Source of the DNA: Kryptolebias marmoratus
Lineage: Eukaryota; Chordata; Actinopteri; Cyprinodontiformes; Rivulidae
DNA length: 64,000 nucleotides
Direction of reading: 5' to 3'
Assembly: GCF_001649575.2 (NCBI RefSeq)
Contig: NC_051434.1
Coordinates: 15,624,592-15,688,591 of the forward strand
In this document: piece after piece, positions 20,591-32,885 of the stretch
How positions within the stretch are numbered: position 1 is the stretch's first letter
Layout of the letters: every line of letters starts with the position of its first letter
Made by a program: the position numbers and the translations under genes
Notes under the pieces: model-generated
Seen by the model: the letters and a program-made list of their open reading frames with translations, nothing else
Databases searched by the model: none
What the model was told of the DNA's origin: nothing

Positions 20591-23500
20591 TCACAGTTTT
20601 TTGATGTATTCCTGTCATGTTTTAATGATAGCAACCCTGTAATGATTTTTGTTTTCTTCACATCTCTTCATTTCTTCAACCTTCTACACTTCTATGAATA
20701 AAATAACAGGAAGATTAGAGTTGGGTTTTTTTTTTGCCTCTATGGTTTTGTTTTGGCAATAAATATTTTTTGTGGGGAAAAAGAAAGCAAAAACACGTCA
20801 TTTTATTTAAATGCACACAAAGTTTTAAGCCACCACTGTAGGACTAATCCCTGAGAAGAGTTTTAGGTTTTGTCAAACTAGTTTACACTAAGATAGCCCA
20901 ACTTTATTGAACTTGCTTACACTGTCGGTCTTGGGGGGTTTGAAAGTTTTATATTACGTTATGCAGCCAAATGCTCTCACACATAATGTGGTTGATAATT
21001 GTACCCACAAATGTATTCAGGCATAGGCACTTTCTGTAAGACCAACACTGTTCATTATGAAACAGGCTCAATCCTGTGGTACGTTTGATAAAAGCAGGAA
21101 TGCAAGGAAAAATAAGTGAAGCATAATAGATTTCAAACTCCCCCATATCAAACCTAAAAGATTCAGATTCAGAGTGCAGGACGTATAAGCATCCAACTGG
21201 AAAAAAATATTCAAATATACAGATAACCTCACCTTTCCATTTTAACTCTATAGAATAAAATGTATACTGGCCGTAAAACACAAAATATCTGTTTGAGATG
21301 CTAGTGTACTGTTACTTTAGGGTTACTATGGTATAATAGCTGAGCAATTTCCTGCAGGGCATAGAGGGTGACAGATAGTGTCCATAGATATAAGCTAGTG
21401 AAAATAATATATAAGAATTTCTATTTTCAAACAAGTCTCCACCAGTGAAAGCAAAGATCTAAACATGATATTGCATTTCAGACTGCTGTAATTTACACAT
21501 AAGTGTTTTCACAGTGGGCATTTAGTTCTTTTTTAGGCATCCACAGCCTCAGATATTACCTGAAAGCCGTTCATTGAATCTTAAACTCATAGTGTTTGCA
21601 AAACCAACACTTTTAGCACCTTTTTTTTAATTTATTTTTTTACTCTGTACCCTTCAAGCTTCCAGTGCAGCTCAAAATCCTGTCATCTGCCGAAACACTC
21701 AGATCACACTGAGGCTGATGTGAGTCTGTGGTAGACAGGAGGCTAAGTGCAGAGAGTTGGTCAATCACTATAAGGGATGATAAAATAATCACCTCATCTT
21801 AGCATGCCACGACTAAAGAGATAACAAGATTTTATGAGGACTAGGACTAATCTAAGATACACACATGGAACCAGATGTTAATCTGAAACCTTTTTTGACC
21901 TTGCCTTGGATTTTTACCAAACTTTGACTAATAACATTATCTCACGAGATGAGCCTGATACGGCTTAGTGAAGAGTTGTTTATCAGAAAGGAACTTTGAC
22001 AAAAATTGTCAAAACCTTCAGACAGAGATTGCATTCTTACTCTAGGTCATTCATTTTAAAGCTGTATTCAAATAAAAAGCCAGCTTGGGATTCTGAAACA
22101 GCACATGATATAACTATTATCCTCGTCAAAATGTTTCAACTTGTTCTGATATTGTACCAGGGCTGCACAATGTATCAAAACTTTAACATCATCATAACAT
22201 CTTTAAATGCATAGGCTGCAAGAACTTGGTGGTCTCATAGATATAAATCACAAAATTAATATAGCAAAGGACTAAATAAATCATACCCCATTGTATTTCA
22301 AGTACCATGTATATATGTTCTGCGGCTAATAATATAGTTGGTCAATCCAACACACTCTCACTGACCCTGATTTCCACACCTGGTTTAGAAGACAGTGATG
22401 ACAGAAAGGGAAAATGAGGAAAATGTGAGTTTATCACAATTGATATCATCATCACAATATCAAACAATACAATTGCACATCACAAGTTTGCTAAAATTAA
22501 TTATGAATACCTGTAAGGTACTCAGAACAAGTAATGATGTGATAACTGGCATAAAAGTGTATTTCAAAAATTTATGCCGAGATAAAATGTCTTTTTTTTA
22601 TTCACTGTCAAACATAAAAATATTTGCAGCTCAGTCAGAAAATGCCTTTAAATAGCTGTTTGCTGATACTTTTGGCTGCTGTTGGACTGTTTACACCTTA
22701 AAAATGAAGATATACTGTATAAAATTGTAAATTAAATTGGGGAAGTACCGAAAGTTCCCATTACTGCAATGACTACGCCTACAATATGCATACAATATAC
22801 TGTGAAGCAAAACCTCCACCTCAATGTAATTTTTATCATTGATGCCAAGAAAACTTTTTTTCTTTCTTTCATGATTTAGCTATTGCGGCACACTGAAAAC
22901 AAGTCCATCAAGATGTTATTAAAAGAGAAGTATTTGTTTCAAGTAATAACCATGCAGTAAATTTTTAATGAACAGTGGTTAATTAGTTCCCTCTCGACGA
23001 GTAATATGCAGCTATTAAACACAACAGAACAAACTGTCAATGTGCTGCTGTGTGGTTGCAAAGAGTAATTTAGCTTAATCTATATTCAAATTATTGTAAA
23101 AATATATTTTGCTCTGTTTGTTACAGTTTAATGAACACAAAGATTATTTACTTAGTATTAAAGTACTAAAGAATAATGACTTCTTCTTAGCTGTATTAGG
23201 ACCACCAGTAAATGCAGAACACACAAAGTGGTTGCAGGATACTTCTACTGTAGCAGATGGCCTTTGAAACAACTATTTGTTTGTTGAGGCCATTTAATTG
23301 TTTTTATTTCATATTTGAGATCTCTTCTGCATTTTTCTATAAAGTAAAAAAAATGAATGGAAATGGAGAAAAGTCTTTGAATTAGTGCACCCAGACACAG
23401 TTACTACATTAGATTAGACTAATACTTACAAAAGCAATAAAAAAAATTAAAATTGCTGTCACAGAAAGACACCCCCCAGCACCACCACCACGCCAAAAAA

Positions 23501-24769
23501 AAGTCTATGACAGAGCGGGGAAAAAAGTACAATTACTATAATAAATATGAAATGTGAGCACCCTACTTTGCTCCACTACACAAGAAGTAATGGCTTAGAG
23601 TATTTTGAAAACTGATTCTTAAGGCATACAAAATGAGATCATAGAATATATGGCGTTGTTAAAATTTAAACTACTATATTAAAAAGCATTTCACAGGTTA
23701 TTGCACCATTAATCTAACACTGAAAGTAACACAACTACTACAGGAGTGGAGGTGATATTTATTTGCGGATTTTTTTCATAGCCGCTTTTAAAAGAGAACA
23801 TGACAAGACCAACGTACTGTATAATTAAGAACAGGTGAGAAATGAAGAGAAAGAGAGCGAAAACACCGGAAACTGCATAATGCACAGAGAACAGAAAAGA
23901 CCCTATCCTTCAACTAATCCAAGTAAACAAAAGGAAAAAATGAAGGATTTTTTCTAGTCTCAAGGTTTGAAATTAATGAGGCGAAAAAAATTAAGTAACA
24001 GAGGAAAAGAAGCTTCCCTTTTCTTGCGGTTTAGCTTGATAACGAGATGCCAAGATTTGTCTGGCTACAAGTTTTCACTTTCAATCTAAAATGTTTTGAC
24101 ATGAAAGTCATCTCTCCAGTGAGTCATCTGGCAACATTCAAGGATGTTTTCTTCTATTACCAGTTCGTTCTTTTTTCATAAAAAAATTGATAACATCATT
24201 GTACATTATGTTCAGGAAGGTCTACATTTTAGGTAATATGTAACTTTGACACTCATACGACTTTTTCCCTATTTTTTTTTACCTGAAAACCTCTTAGGTA
24301 ATAATGTAGTTTGTACTTCAAATGCAGACATAATAAAACATTTAAAATAAGATTTCTCATAAATGATGCCCTTACAGTCAACCTCAGCTTCAATTGCCAA
24401 GACACTTAGGCAGCAGCTCCCAGAGCCTGTAGCCTGTGATTGGTTGAATGAACAAGTTAGTAGTCTAATAAGATCATCATAGTTAATAGATGGTCTCCAT
24501 AATATTTTAAGCTCAAATTTGGTAAATATAAAGAGAGAGGGCATCTACCCAAGGGGTTTGTAGTAACTGGCTTCTTTTTCTCTCTTTATATTTCACTTTG
24601 CTTTTTTTCTAGACTGTCTACCAACAGGAAATGATGTGCTTAGTGTTGGCTTAAGCTATCAATTTTAGCCAAACTAGAAATTCTGATTTAAGTATGCTTA
24701 TAAATCCCCCTTCATCTTTTCAAGCAGTCATTGGAATGCTTTTATCTAAACTAAAATATTTCAAGCAGA
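20591..24769. other. Non-coding, no recognised element
   Basis: About 4 kb of AT-rich DNA. Open frames of 72-110 codons occur on both strands, but their products are low-complexity or lack any recognisable motif. None shows a splice signal context or a domain. No copies of the window's main repeat families were found here. Confidence 0.5.
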
Positions 24770-24836
24770 TGGACTTGCAGCCTGCCCAGGATGTAGGAAA
24801 GTAGAAACGGGTAAAGAAAATGAATGGATGGATATT
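24770..24836 (+). mobile_element. SINE, GGAT-tailed family, 3' fragment
   Basis: Only the end of the element is left: GCCTGCCCAGGATGTAGG, then GGGTAAAGAAAATGAATGGA and a TGGAT tail. It matches the ends at 32.2 and 11.1 kb. Confidence 0.6.
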
Positions 24837-25098
24837 AAATAAATAGCTTTAAAGTCTGCATTTACAGTCCAGTTCGTACTGTTGGTTGTAATGTTTTGTG
24901 ATAATTCAAAAGGAGAATAATTATCATAATCCCTATTCTTGCAAAGACTGCTTTTTATAATTGCATTATAAAATAATTAATCTTGCACATTAGTATATAT
25001 TCTGAGTATTATTAGTTTCATAGTAGGGAAATAAAAAAATATCTCTTCTTACAAATTTACTGCGTAATTTTAGACAAGTTTGATGTGACTGCTGTGTC
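24837..25098. other. Non-coding, no recognised element
   Basis: AT-rich spacer, nothing recognised. Confidence 0.5.
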
Positions 25099-25370
25099 GA
25101 GGGGCAGTCATATTCTGGACATGGTAGTCAAGAAACTGCAAGACCTACCTTAGGGAGCTGAAGGTGTAGCCATAACATCCAAAGTCTAAACTCAAAATAA
25201 TCCTTACTGAATTCAAAATGAGGCAGGACTCCAGAATATGACTGACAGCAAAGACAGGGTAGGTAAACACACAGGCTAATAACAGGAGAAGGGAAGGCAG
25301 GGACTATAAATAAACTGGGGCAGACAAGACACAGGTGAAAACCATAAAGACATTTACAGGGTCAGACCTT
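25099..25370. repeat. Repeat-like segment with a 15-bp perfect inverted pair
   Basis: CAGTCATATTCTGGA at 25105-25119 is exactly complementary to TCCAGAATATGACTG at 25230-25244, giving a 15-bp stem with a loop of about 110 bases. The rest (25200-25350) is purine-rich with GAACTGGGGCAGAC-like and ACACAGGTGAAAACC sequence. This resembles the second half of the GACGTGGCAGC family at 1.4, 47.5 and 55.9 kb, but the GACGTGGCAGC core itself is absent. Relation to that family is probable, not certain. Confidence 0.5.
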
Positions 25371-25769
25371 TGACGTAAAAAAGATGGACAAAGCAAATCC
25401 AATAACTTTGTCCAAAATTGAAGCCAAAATGTCTAGTTTATGAATGATGCCTTATTGTGTTTTTGGAGCCGGAGTCTGCGCACTAGTGACTAGTGGAACT
25501 GTACCACTGATACAAAATTCCCACTCACACACCAGTTGGAAAACAAACTCAGTTTAAGAAGTCAAATTACTAACTTCAACAAGTGCAAGTCAGTCTGCTT
25601 AGTTCAAACAGGGAGTTTTACTTGTTTACTTCAAGAACTCCCTCATGTTATCTCTATTCATTCCTTTTTCCTGTTGTTTCTACCACTGTTCCACAGCACT
25701 GATCCTCCTTCCCATTTTGTCCATCACTCTTCATCGTTAACATGTTCATGGAAGGTCAATTGATCTGTT
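25371..25769. other. Non-coding, no recognised element
   Basis: Mixed sequence. A 75-codon frame here is Ser/Leu/His-rich with no domain. Confidence 0.5.
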
Positions 25770-26050
25770 TCGGGACTTTGGGAAATGCTTGAACTGATTG
25801 CTCATGACAGACGCGGACAGACTGCTTGCATGCACGCAGACAATGGGCCCTTCACTTTATCAAGGGAGGCAGATAAACAACTCTGGATCGGGTGAAGAGA
25901 CAAGGTGGGGAAGTTAAATGTGCTGCTCTAAATGTCTTCACACATCGCCTGTTAACTGGTGCTGAATAAGGGCATCTGTCCTTCTCGGGGAGATCCTAGA
26001 GTGTGGTGCTCGCGTGTGAGTTGGTGGGTGCAGTTATATGGAGGCAAGTA
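25770..26050. promoter_or_regulatory. Candidate conserved non-coding element
   Basis: Non-repetitive and GC-balanced compared with its flanks. Includes TTGCATGCACGCAGACAATG, CACTTTATCAAGGGAGG and GGCAGATAAACAACTCTGG (GATA-like and TCF-like cores). Similar GATAAACAAC sequence also occurs in the candidate element at 51.2-51.7 kb (GCTGATAAACAACAGG). Confidence 0.3.
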
Positions 26051-26601
26051 TGACCTTTGAGGACTTGCTGTGTTTGCAGGTCTTTTCTTTGCAAACAAAA
26101 TGCATCAATTAATTAAGAGGTCAATTACAAAAATTCATTGCAGTAACCGAGTCTGTCTGATCTGCATCTGAGAACAGTGAAATAAAGTGGAGGAGGAATT
26201 AAATGCTACAGCAAGTATGCTAATGTTTGATTTATGAATCTGCTCTTCTGCAGTTTACAATCTGCACTTCATTTTACTGATTATAGAGCACAGATAAAGC
26301 TTTATTACTAATGCTTTTAAACCTACAGTGACAAAGTACTGTATGTAGAGAGAAGCTTTGCACAACCACTGAAATAGGGAAATAGGCACTTTTCAATGTG
26401 TTTAACAAAAATTAAACTAAAAAGACTGAAATGTTTTCCACTAGAATCATTTTTGTTGACTTACTTCCACTCAACAGTCCTAAAATTAGCAATTGGCATT
26501 TCTGGATTTTCTTTCCCAAAAATTAAAAATAACAAAAAAAAAATAATTAGAAGAACTGATCATGATAAGGCCATAATTAAAAACTTGACCACACCACACA
26601 A
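26051..26601. other. Non-coding, no recognised element
   Basis: AT-rich sequence directly upstream of the retrotransposon relic. An A-rich run lies at 26534-26545. Confidence 0.5.
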
Positions 26602-26960
26602 TTAGGAGACAGAACTGGAAGTAGCAGAGATGAAGATGTTGAGGTTCTCCTTGGTAGTGACAAGGATGGATAGGATTAGGAATGAGGTCATCAGAGGTAC
26701 AGCACAGGTTCAACAACTGGGAGATAAAGTTAGAGAGGCCAGACTGAGAGGGTTTGGACATGCCCAGAGGACGGAGAGTGGGTATATTGGTAGAAGGACG
26801 TTAGAGATGCAGCTGCCAGGAAAAAGACAAAGAGGAGGTATGGTGAAACAGACAGAGAGGACTTGGATGTTGTTGGAGTGACGAGGGACGACGCAGAAGA
26901 CAAAGTCAGATGGAGGAGAATGACTCACTGTGTCAACCCCTGAAAAGGGAACAGTTGAGG
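26602..26960 (+). mobile_element. Non-LTR retrotransposon 3' fragment (RTE-like), frameshifted
   Basis: The frame from about 26605 reads ETELEVAEMKMLRFSLVVTR, then RMDRIRNEVIRGTAQV, REARLRGFGHAQRTESGYIG and LEMQLPGKRQRGG. This is the C-terminal region that follows the reverse transcriptase in a common group of non-LTR retrotransposons (RLRWFGHVQRR-type motif). It meets a TGA at 26879-26881. The family sequence continues in another frame (VTRDDAEDKVRWRRMTHCVNP, 26878-26940), so there is a frameshift. The reverse transcriptase domain is absent: a 5'-truncated, dead copy. The clade is from memory and could be wrong. Confidence 0.78.
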
Positions 26961-29828
26961 CCGCCTTCACACTAAATGACAACCTCGCCAAAATGTTAAA
27001 AACAAATGTCTTTTCCAGGGTTTGGTGAAGTCTTAAGGCATTTAGAATATAACCTTATAGCCTAAACTTTTGACAGATACAGCAGAAAGACAAGATTTTT
27101 TTCCTCAAGAGGAATGTAAAGCTACAGAATGTTGTAAAAGTATTTTAGTCATTCATTTTCAAAGACAATGTTGTCAAATGTGAACTGCACTCAGTTAACA
27201 TATTTGAGCAAATCCAACCGTAATAAAACAAACAAAAATGGAAGTAGACCTCATTCATTAGCTTGTAAACTATGTCTTTGATGAAGTTAGACTTGAAAGG
27301 TGTCAATTTAAACATAACATAGAAGCTGTATTTAAAAGTCACCTTCATAGAGGTATAATGAAAAAGGATATTTGCAATAAAGATGAAAAGCTTGTCTGTA
27401 CTGTATGTGTTTATTCTGCTGGAAAGGGGTTAAGTCCCTTTTAGAGGCAACCTCAAATTGCCATTTTTCAGGATGTGACCGCTTGGTTAAACCAGTTCCA
27501 AAGATTTGCTGCGTGAATACCAACACAATATTGATCAGTGTCTCTGCAGTAGTAATTACATTTCTGCAATGCCAGCAGTCAATATTTTTATTATTTAGCA
27601 TAGCCCATCAAATAACCATGTATAACGTTAGAGTTTTCAATTGTAGTGGTGACCCTACAGAGAATCCTTAAACAGTCAGCTACTTTGTGTGTGCAGAACC
27701 CATACATTTCAGGTCACTGTTGGGTCACAGTTATTCCTTTAACATAGCATCTATTTTAGAACTAAAGAAAGCAGTAGCAGAAACAAAGTAGTACTTTTGA
27801 GGAGTGGTTGTCACATTGTTGATTTGTACTCTTGGAGAAACTCCAGGAGTTCTCTTTCTAACTCTACTAGCTTGACGCCAAAGGGGCACACAGGAGGAAA
27901 GGTGCATAAGAAAGTTAAAAAAAAAGACAAATTGCAGAGAGGGTCAGGGACAAGAGACGAGAAGAAGGATATCTGAGAAAACAGAGTGGGAAAGAGCAAA
28001 GAATGGACAAGGACAGACAGAGAGCTGAGAGCGTGTAAGTGTGTGCATCTACCTTCTCTGCTCTGTAAGGTGACCTCTGCCACACATGTAAGGGAGAGAG
28101 AAAAAGAGAAAATGGAGATGGATGGTTTTGTAGCTTTCACTTTACAGTTGCCTTTAGGTCAAATGATGTAGGGTAGAACAGGAGCAGTGGGCCTCATTTA
28201 ACAGAGATATCCTCTTAAAACTTGCTAATGTCATTTTCACAAAAACATTCCTTTTACCACACCACTGTGCAGCCCAAACAGTGTTACGAACCCTTGTGTT
28301 TTGTTTCGTTATTTTCATTAAACAATACTTTAACATTTAAGTTCATTTATCAAATGATCTGTGATTGATCAGGCTATCTTTTGGCCTAACTGAGTTTATA
28401 TCTGCAACCAAAGTCCACAGGCAGATTGGCATGTTTACTGCCGCTTCAATGGAATCTGCATATGCGTATTAAGGCACCCACCCCGTATCTGGTCTCATAT
28501 ATCAGCCGCAACAATGCCACCCGATGAATGTACAACTTATCTTTGACACCCAGAGCCACCTTCTGAATGTGGTCTCCCACCACCCAGGAGATGAGCAAAC
28601 CACATTTTACAAAACGTGTTTGTGTCTCAAACCAGAAGCTGGTTGCAACACATCTTTAAGTAATTACAAACCCCAGCAACAATGGGCTTCTATTTCTTTA
28701 ATCACTTGTTTTGTTAGGAGATCAATTCTAATTAATTTGACTTTTAAAGTGTAATTATTTGTACCTTACATTTAATCCAAGAAGTAAAAAATGTATTAAC
28801 TCGAAATCTAATCTGACTTTACCCCTGCTAATTAGGAATGAGTAGAAAACACTTTTGTTGTCTTTGTCAACTTATTTTAAAAAGTAAATTTGCAATGAAT
28901 ATGTTGAATATGATCATGAAAAGAGAAAAAAAAAATGTAACGTGTGGAGATAGGAACAATTGACCAATCAAAATCATGGATGAGGGAGGAAAGCTGGCTA
29001 AATTTAAATAAAGTATTGTTCAATAAGTAAATTGTTCAGCCTATCAATACTGCTGTTGTGTGATTAAGGAAGGGATAGGTTTGATATTTATCATTGTCCA
29101 TTTCATTAAATCAGTCTGCAGCAGATGAAGAACCAAGTTGCTCAGGGAGAGACCCTCTTGCTATTCATGCAATCCTTTTTTGATTATTTTCCAAGGACAC
29201 TGGTTATAGGAGGTGGTCCTTTCACAAGAGTTGACCTCGTATCTCAAAACTGAACCTGGTTTTAGCGTAAAAGTGGAATCTTACTAAGCTGCAACTGATG
29301 AAAACTAGTTGGCGATTCAAATTAAGAGAAAATATGTAACCAGCAAGTTGTTTTAAATGAACAATTTTTGAAAATCTTGCCTAATTTTGTGTGCATGGCT
29401 GGCAAAACTGCATTCTTGGTCGTGCACATCATTTTGTTGCCCACATTGTACCCACCTCAGTTTGTTTTGTACCCACTTTTGGCAGGACCCTCTTACACTT
29501 ATGTTTTAATCTGCTAGAGTATACTTCTGAAATGAAGACAGGCAGATATGGAACATATTTCTTAATGACTATCTTTTATCTTACGCCTGGGAATTTGTCT
29601 TGTACTGAATGTTTTCTGTCAAAGAAGAGCTTAAATGCAGGTGTCAAAATACAAAGCTAGCTTTTTTGAGACGGATTGGACACACCCACAATACAGTTTA
29701 GTTATTTTTGAGAGAAGTTGAAGACATCCACAAACAACCCTGATTATCTTGAGAAAAATTTTCACACAAACTTTCTAAACATGTTCAAACCTCAAGCAAC
29801 AGATTGTGTGTCTCTGTGACTCACAGAA
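26961..29828. other. Non-coding, no recognised element
   Basis: AT-rich. Several overlapping frames of 60-109 codons occur on both strands between 27145 and 28336 with no domains. Composition becomes more balanced around 28380-28640, but no motif cluster stands out. Confidence 0.5.
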
Positions 29829-29924
29829 AGAAATTGAGAACCACCAGTGAACATCACAAGATATTGTGGAGACTCCCTCATGAACACAATTCACCAACTA
29901 ATCATAGCCCAGTGAGATACCACC
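29829..29924 (+). repeat. Diverged repeat pair, copy A (partner at 30779)
   Basis: Shares with 30779-30886 the ordered blocks AAATTGA(G/A)AA, GGAGACTCCCT, ATTCAC(C/A)AACT and AGCCCAGTGAGA(T/C)AC. Direct orientation, about 950 bp apart. Probably two fragments of one old interspersed repeat. Confidence 0.65.
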
Positions 29925-30778
29925 TTAAGGCATTGCAGTTGTAGATCCAGTTCAGAAGGAAAGAAGTTTATATGATTCTGAATTAACATTCTCAACCTTT
30001 TAAGTTTGTACACTTTGGGAAGTCTTTATTACCTTCATCAGCCAGTCTAACCTGCTCTTGGATGTCTCCTGACACCACATCATAAAGAACTTTCTTCTTT
30101 TTTTGTTATTTTCTGTTTCTCACTTTGTTGGACCCATGTTACTCAATTGCTTTCCAACACTAGGTGCTCAGAACTCATGCAAACATTTTAACTTCACGCT
30201 ACTTTTTTATTGCTTTTGGTCTGAGATTGACAGTTGAGAAGCTGCCCACTTAAGCATGTCTCTTTTTCAACTTTATTTTTCTGCTTTCTACCAAGTAATA
30301 AGTAAGAAGTGCATTTTTTTTCTACAACTGCATTCTGATGAAAACAACCCTTACAAAAAAAGGACATGAAGTTCTTGTGTGAAAACTATTTGCATGATTT
30401 CCTTCAGTGATCACATATGAAGAATCAAGTACTTTTCTCTGTAAGGGGAGGAAACATAGATCTATATTTATATATTTCAATATAATGAGTTAAATTTTCC
30501 TATTGATTTTTATTTTGCATCTAAACTGAATCTTCAAGCTTGTTACAGTTCTCTACTTGGAAAAGTTAAGTTTATATTTTAACCTCAGCCTGCGCAAAAG
30601 ACTTGCCACGATATGGGAGAATAATATCCAGTTGAAGAACAGCAAACTATGTTGTGTATTTCAAATGTTTACCCAAAAGTAAAACAAAAAAAGATTCTAT
30701 GGCAGGGTTTATGGCAGCTGTCCCCACTTTTTATGACTGAACCTACTAGTGGACACTTTTGATTGCAACACATGCGAG
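29925..30778. other. Non-coding, no recognised element
   Basis: AT-rich spacer between the two copies. A reverse octamer ATTTGCAT lies at 30388-30395. Confidence 0.5.
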
Positions 30779-30886
30779 GAAATTGAAAAATCCTGCAAAC
30801 ATTTTAAAAACATTTTGGAGACTCCCTTGCAAATGCCATTCACAAACTGGTCCCTAACATTCACAGCCCAGTGAGACACTGGCTTT
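30779..30886 (+). repeat. Diverged repeat pair, copy B (partner at 29829)
   Basis: Contains TTTTGGAGACTCCCTTGC and CACAGCCCAGTGAGACAC, aligned with the partner about 950 bp upstream. Non-coding. Confidence 0.65.
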
Positions 30887-31489
30887 GCTCCTCAGTTCCA
30901 TGGCAGACCTGAGACTCCTCCCTCCCCTCTTAATGCCATGCATAAAATGACCTAGGCGGAATGAGGGCTTAAAGTTAATTCACCACTATAACATCTCTAA
31001 GCCAGCATAACTATAAGTCATAGAGCTGATTTGGTGTTTACATTTAAAATGCGGGCCAAGCATGCAGCAATGTACTCTAACCAACAATGCTGTTGTAAAT
31101 CTGTTTTTTCATTTGTGAATGGCCAAAGACAATGTAAATAGCCAAACTTTATTTTTTTACAAGATATCTTGAAAAAAAAAAAAAAGCAAACAGCACACGT
31201 AGGGATGGGAGGAATGTGTGCTGCAGCTGTGTGGTGTGTGTGTATGTGTGTGTTACTATCCGTCAGCTTATGGTTTACACAAGCTTTTCTAATGCATCAC
31301 TGCTCTTAGCCTGTTATAGCTTAAAAATGTGGATGCCCTAAAATATATGAAAATCTGCTCCATTCAAGCCTGCAAATCAGCATTTTTGGAACACACACAC
31401 ACAAGCAGACAGAGATGCATGAAAACACACCCCAAATAGTTCAGCACATTCACACGCTTCTCCAGCATAACAAGCCACGCCTGTGCAAA
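30887..31489. other. Non-coding, short GT and A runs
   Basis: An A run lies at 31172-31186 and an interrupted GT run at about 31230-31253. No gene or shared repeat copy seen. Confidence 0.5.
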
Positions 31490-31690
31490 CACATGCTCAG
31501 AAAGTCTCAATGTGATGACTTGAAATGCCTTTTATGCAAATTGAGGACAGGCCCTTAGCTGATCAAAATCTAGTCTTGAATTTGGTATGCGACTGAAAGG
31601 AGGAATGTCATCTTAGCTGGGCATAAGCACAAGTCAGCCCCCCATAAATGCCTCTGCAGACTTTCACTCAGTTTGAAAAGGTTGCTTGGT
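31490..31690. promoter_or_regulatory. Candidate conserved non-coding element
   Basis: Non-repetitive stretch with a perfect octamer ATGCAAAT (31534-31541) in the context GCCTTTTATGCAAATTGAGG, followed by TTAGCTGATCAAAATC and GGAATGTCATCTTAGC. Confidence 0.3.
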
Positions 31691-31721
31691 CAACAAGGGT
31701 TTCTCTAGACACTTCTTTCCT

Positions 31722-32078
31722 TCCATCCATCCCTTCATTTCCTTTCCAGGTCACAGGAGAGCTGGTGCCTATCTGCAGCAGTCACTGTGCAAGAAGTGGG
31801 CTACACCCTGGGTAGGTCGCAAATCCATCACAGTGATACATAGAGACAAATGAGACAAACAACCATTCACACTCTAAATCACACCTATGGACAATTTAGA
31901 GTCACCAATGAACCTAACATGCATGATTTTGGTTAGTGGCAGGAAATTGGAGTACCCGGAGTAAATGCACACATGCACAGAGAGAACATGCAAACTCCAC
32001 AGAAAAATGCCCCTGGCAGGAGGCAAACCTGCACCCTTCTTGCTCTTAAGGTGACACTGCCGCACCCTGCTGCCCTAT
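31722..32078 (-). mobile_element. SINE, GGAT-tailed family, near full length (inverted)
   Basis: The tail appears as CCATCCATCCC at 31722-31734. Going right are the family's reverse-complement blocks TGGACAATTTAGAGTCACC, CCTAACATGCATGATTTTGG, GGAGTACCCGGAGTAAATG and AGAGAACATGCAAACTCCAC. The tRNA-like head follows, with a B-box-like GGTTTGCCTCC on the minus strand near 32020-32030. A 63-codon frame in it is incidental. Confidence 0.8.
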
Positions 32079-32148
32079 TTCTTTTCTTGTATTTCACAAC
32101 TACATTTAGAACTACAGCTTTCCTCGAAGAAACACATATCCTATCAGT

Positions 32149-32258
32149 CTGTGATAAACTTGCGACCTGACCAAGGTGCACCCTGCCCTTCACACAGTGA
32201 CTGCTGGAGATAGACACCAGCTCCCCATGACCCGGAAAGGAGAAAAGGGTAAAGAAAA
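32149..32258 (+). mobile_element. SINE, GGAT-tailed family, 3' part feeding a GGAT array
   Basis: Contains GTGATAAACTTGCGACCTG, ACCAAGGTGCACCCTGCCC, GACTGCTGGAGATAGACACC, CCATGACCCGGAAAGG and GGGTAAAGAAAATGGATGG. These are the 3' end blocks of the family in forward orientation. The microsatellite starts directly at its tail, so the array is an expansion of the SINE's own GGAT tail. Confidence 0.8.
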
Positions 32259-32524
32259 TGGATGGATGGATGGATGGATGGATGGATGGATGGATGGATG
32301 GATGGATGGATGGATGGATGGATGGATGGATGGATGGATGATGGATGATGGATGGATGGATGAAGGATGAATGGATGATGGATGGATGGATGGTGGATGG
32401 ATGGATGACGGATGAATGGATGATGGATGGATGGATGGATGGATGGATGGATGGATGGATGGATGGATGGATGGATGGATGGATGGATGGATGGATGGAT
32501 GGATGGATGGATGGATGGATGGAT
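32259..32524 (+). repeat. (GGAT)n microsatellite, about 266 bp
   Basis: Two pure blocks, about 32259-32340 (about 20 units) and 32425-32524 (about 25 units). Between them is a variant part with GATGAT, GAAGGAT, GGTGGAT and GACGGAT units. The long frames through it (WMDG repeats on plus, HPSI repeats on minus) are products of the repeat and not genes. Confidence 0.98.
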
Positions 32525-32594
32525 ATCATATCACTGCCCCGCCTTGCATACTAAAGTTTTAAATGAAGACTTTTTGTGTGATCTGTTTGCACTC

Positions 32595-32885
32595 TAAGTA
32601 TGTGTAGGGGGTGTATCAGCTACCCCAACACTAAACTTTAACAAAATAGCTGTAAAAATTGGCAGACTATTTGCCATTTTTCTGTTTGCTAAAGTAGATT
32701 AGCTGTGGCAGCCATCCTAAATCATGTTGACTCCAATAGTTAAACTGTTGTCGCTGTACATCCAACGATTTCATTCTGAGAATTTCACTAAAATCTATTC
32801 ACTGGTTCAAGAGATGTTTAACAAACAGACAAACAAAGACACACAGAGGAAATCACAGAGCCTTTCATAGCAGCAGGTAATAATG
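32595..32885 (-). repeat. ~300-bp monomer repeat family, copy 5 (inverted)
   Basis: Reverse-complement core blocks: TTAGCTGTGGCAGCCATCC, AAATCATGTTGACTCC, TTCACTAAAATCTATTCACT, GGTTCAAGAGATGTTTAAC. It ends with the head (GCCTTTCATAGCAGCAGGTA, about 32861-32880). The head agrees with copy 4, so this family end is reproducible. Confidence 0.85.

Noticed and set aside
31933..32529. 198-codon minus-strand frame with repeated HPSI units, and plus-strand frames with WMDG units
   Set aside because: Direct translation of the (GGAT)n array and the adjoining SINE; a repeat artefact.
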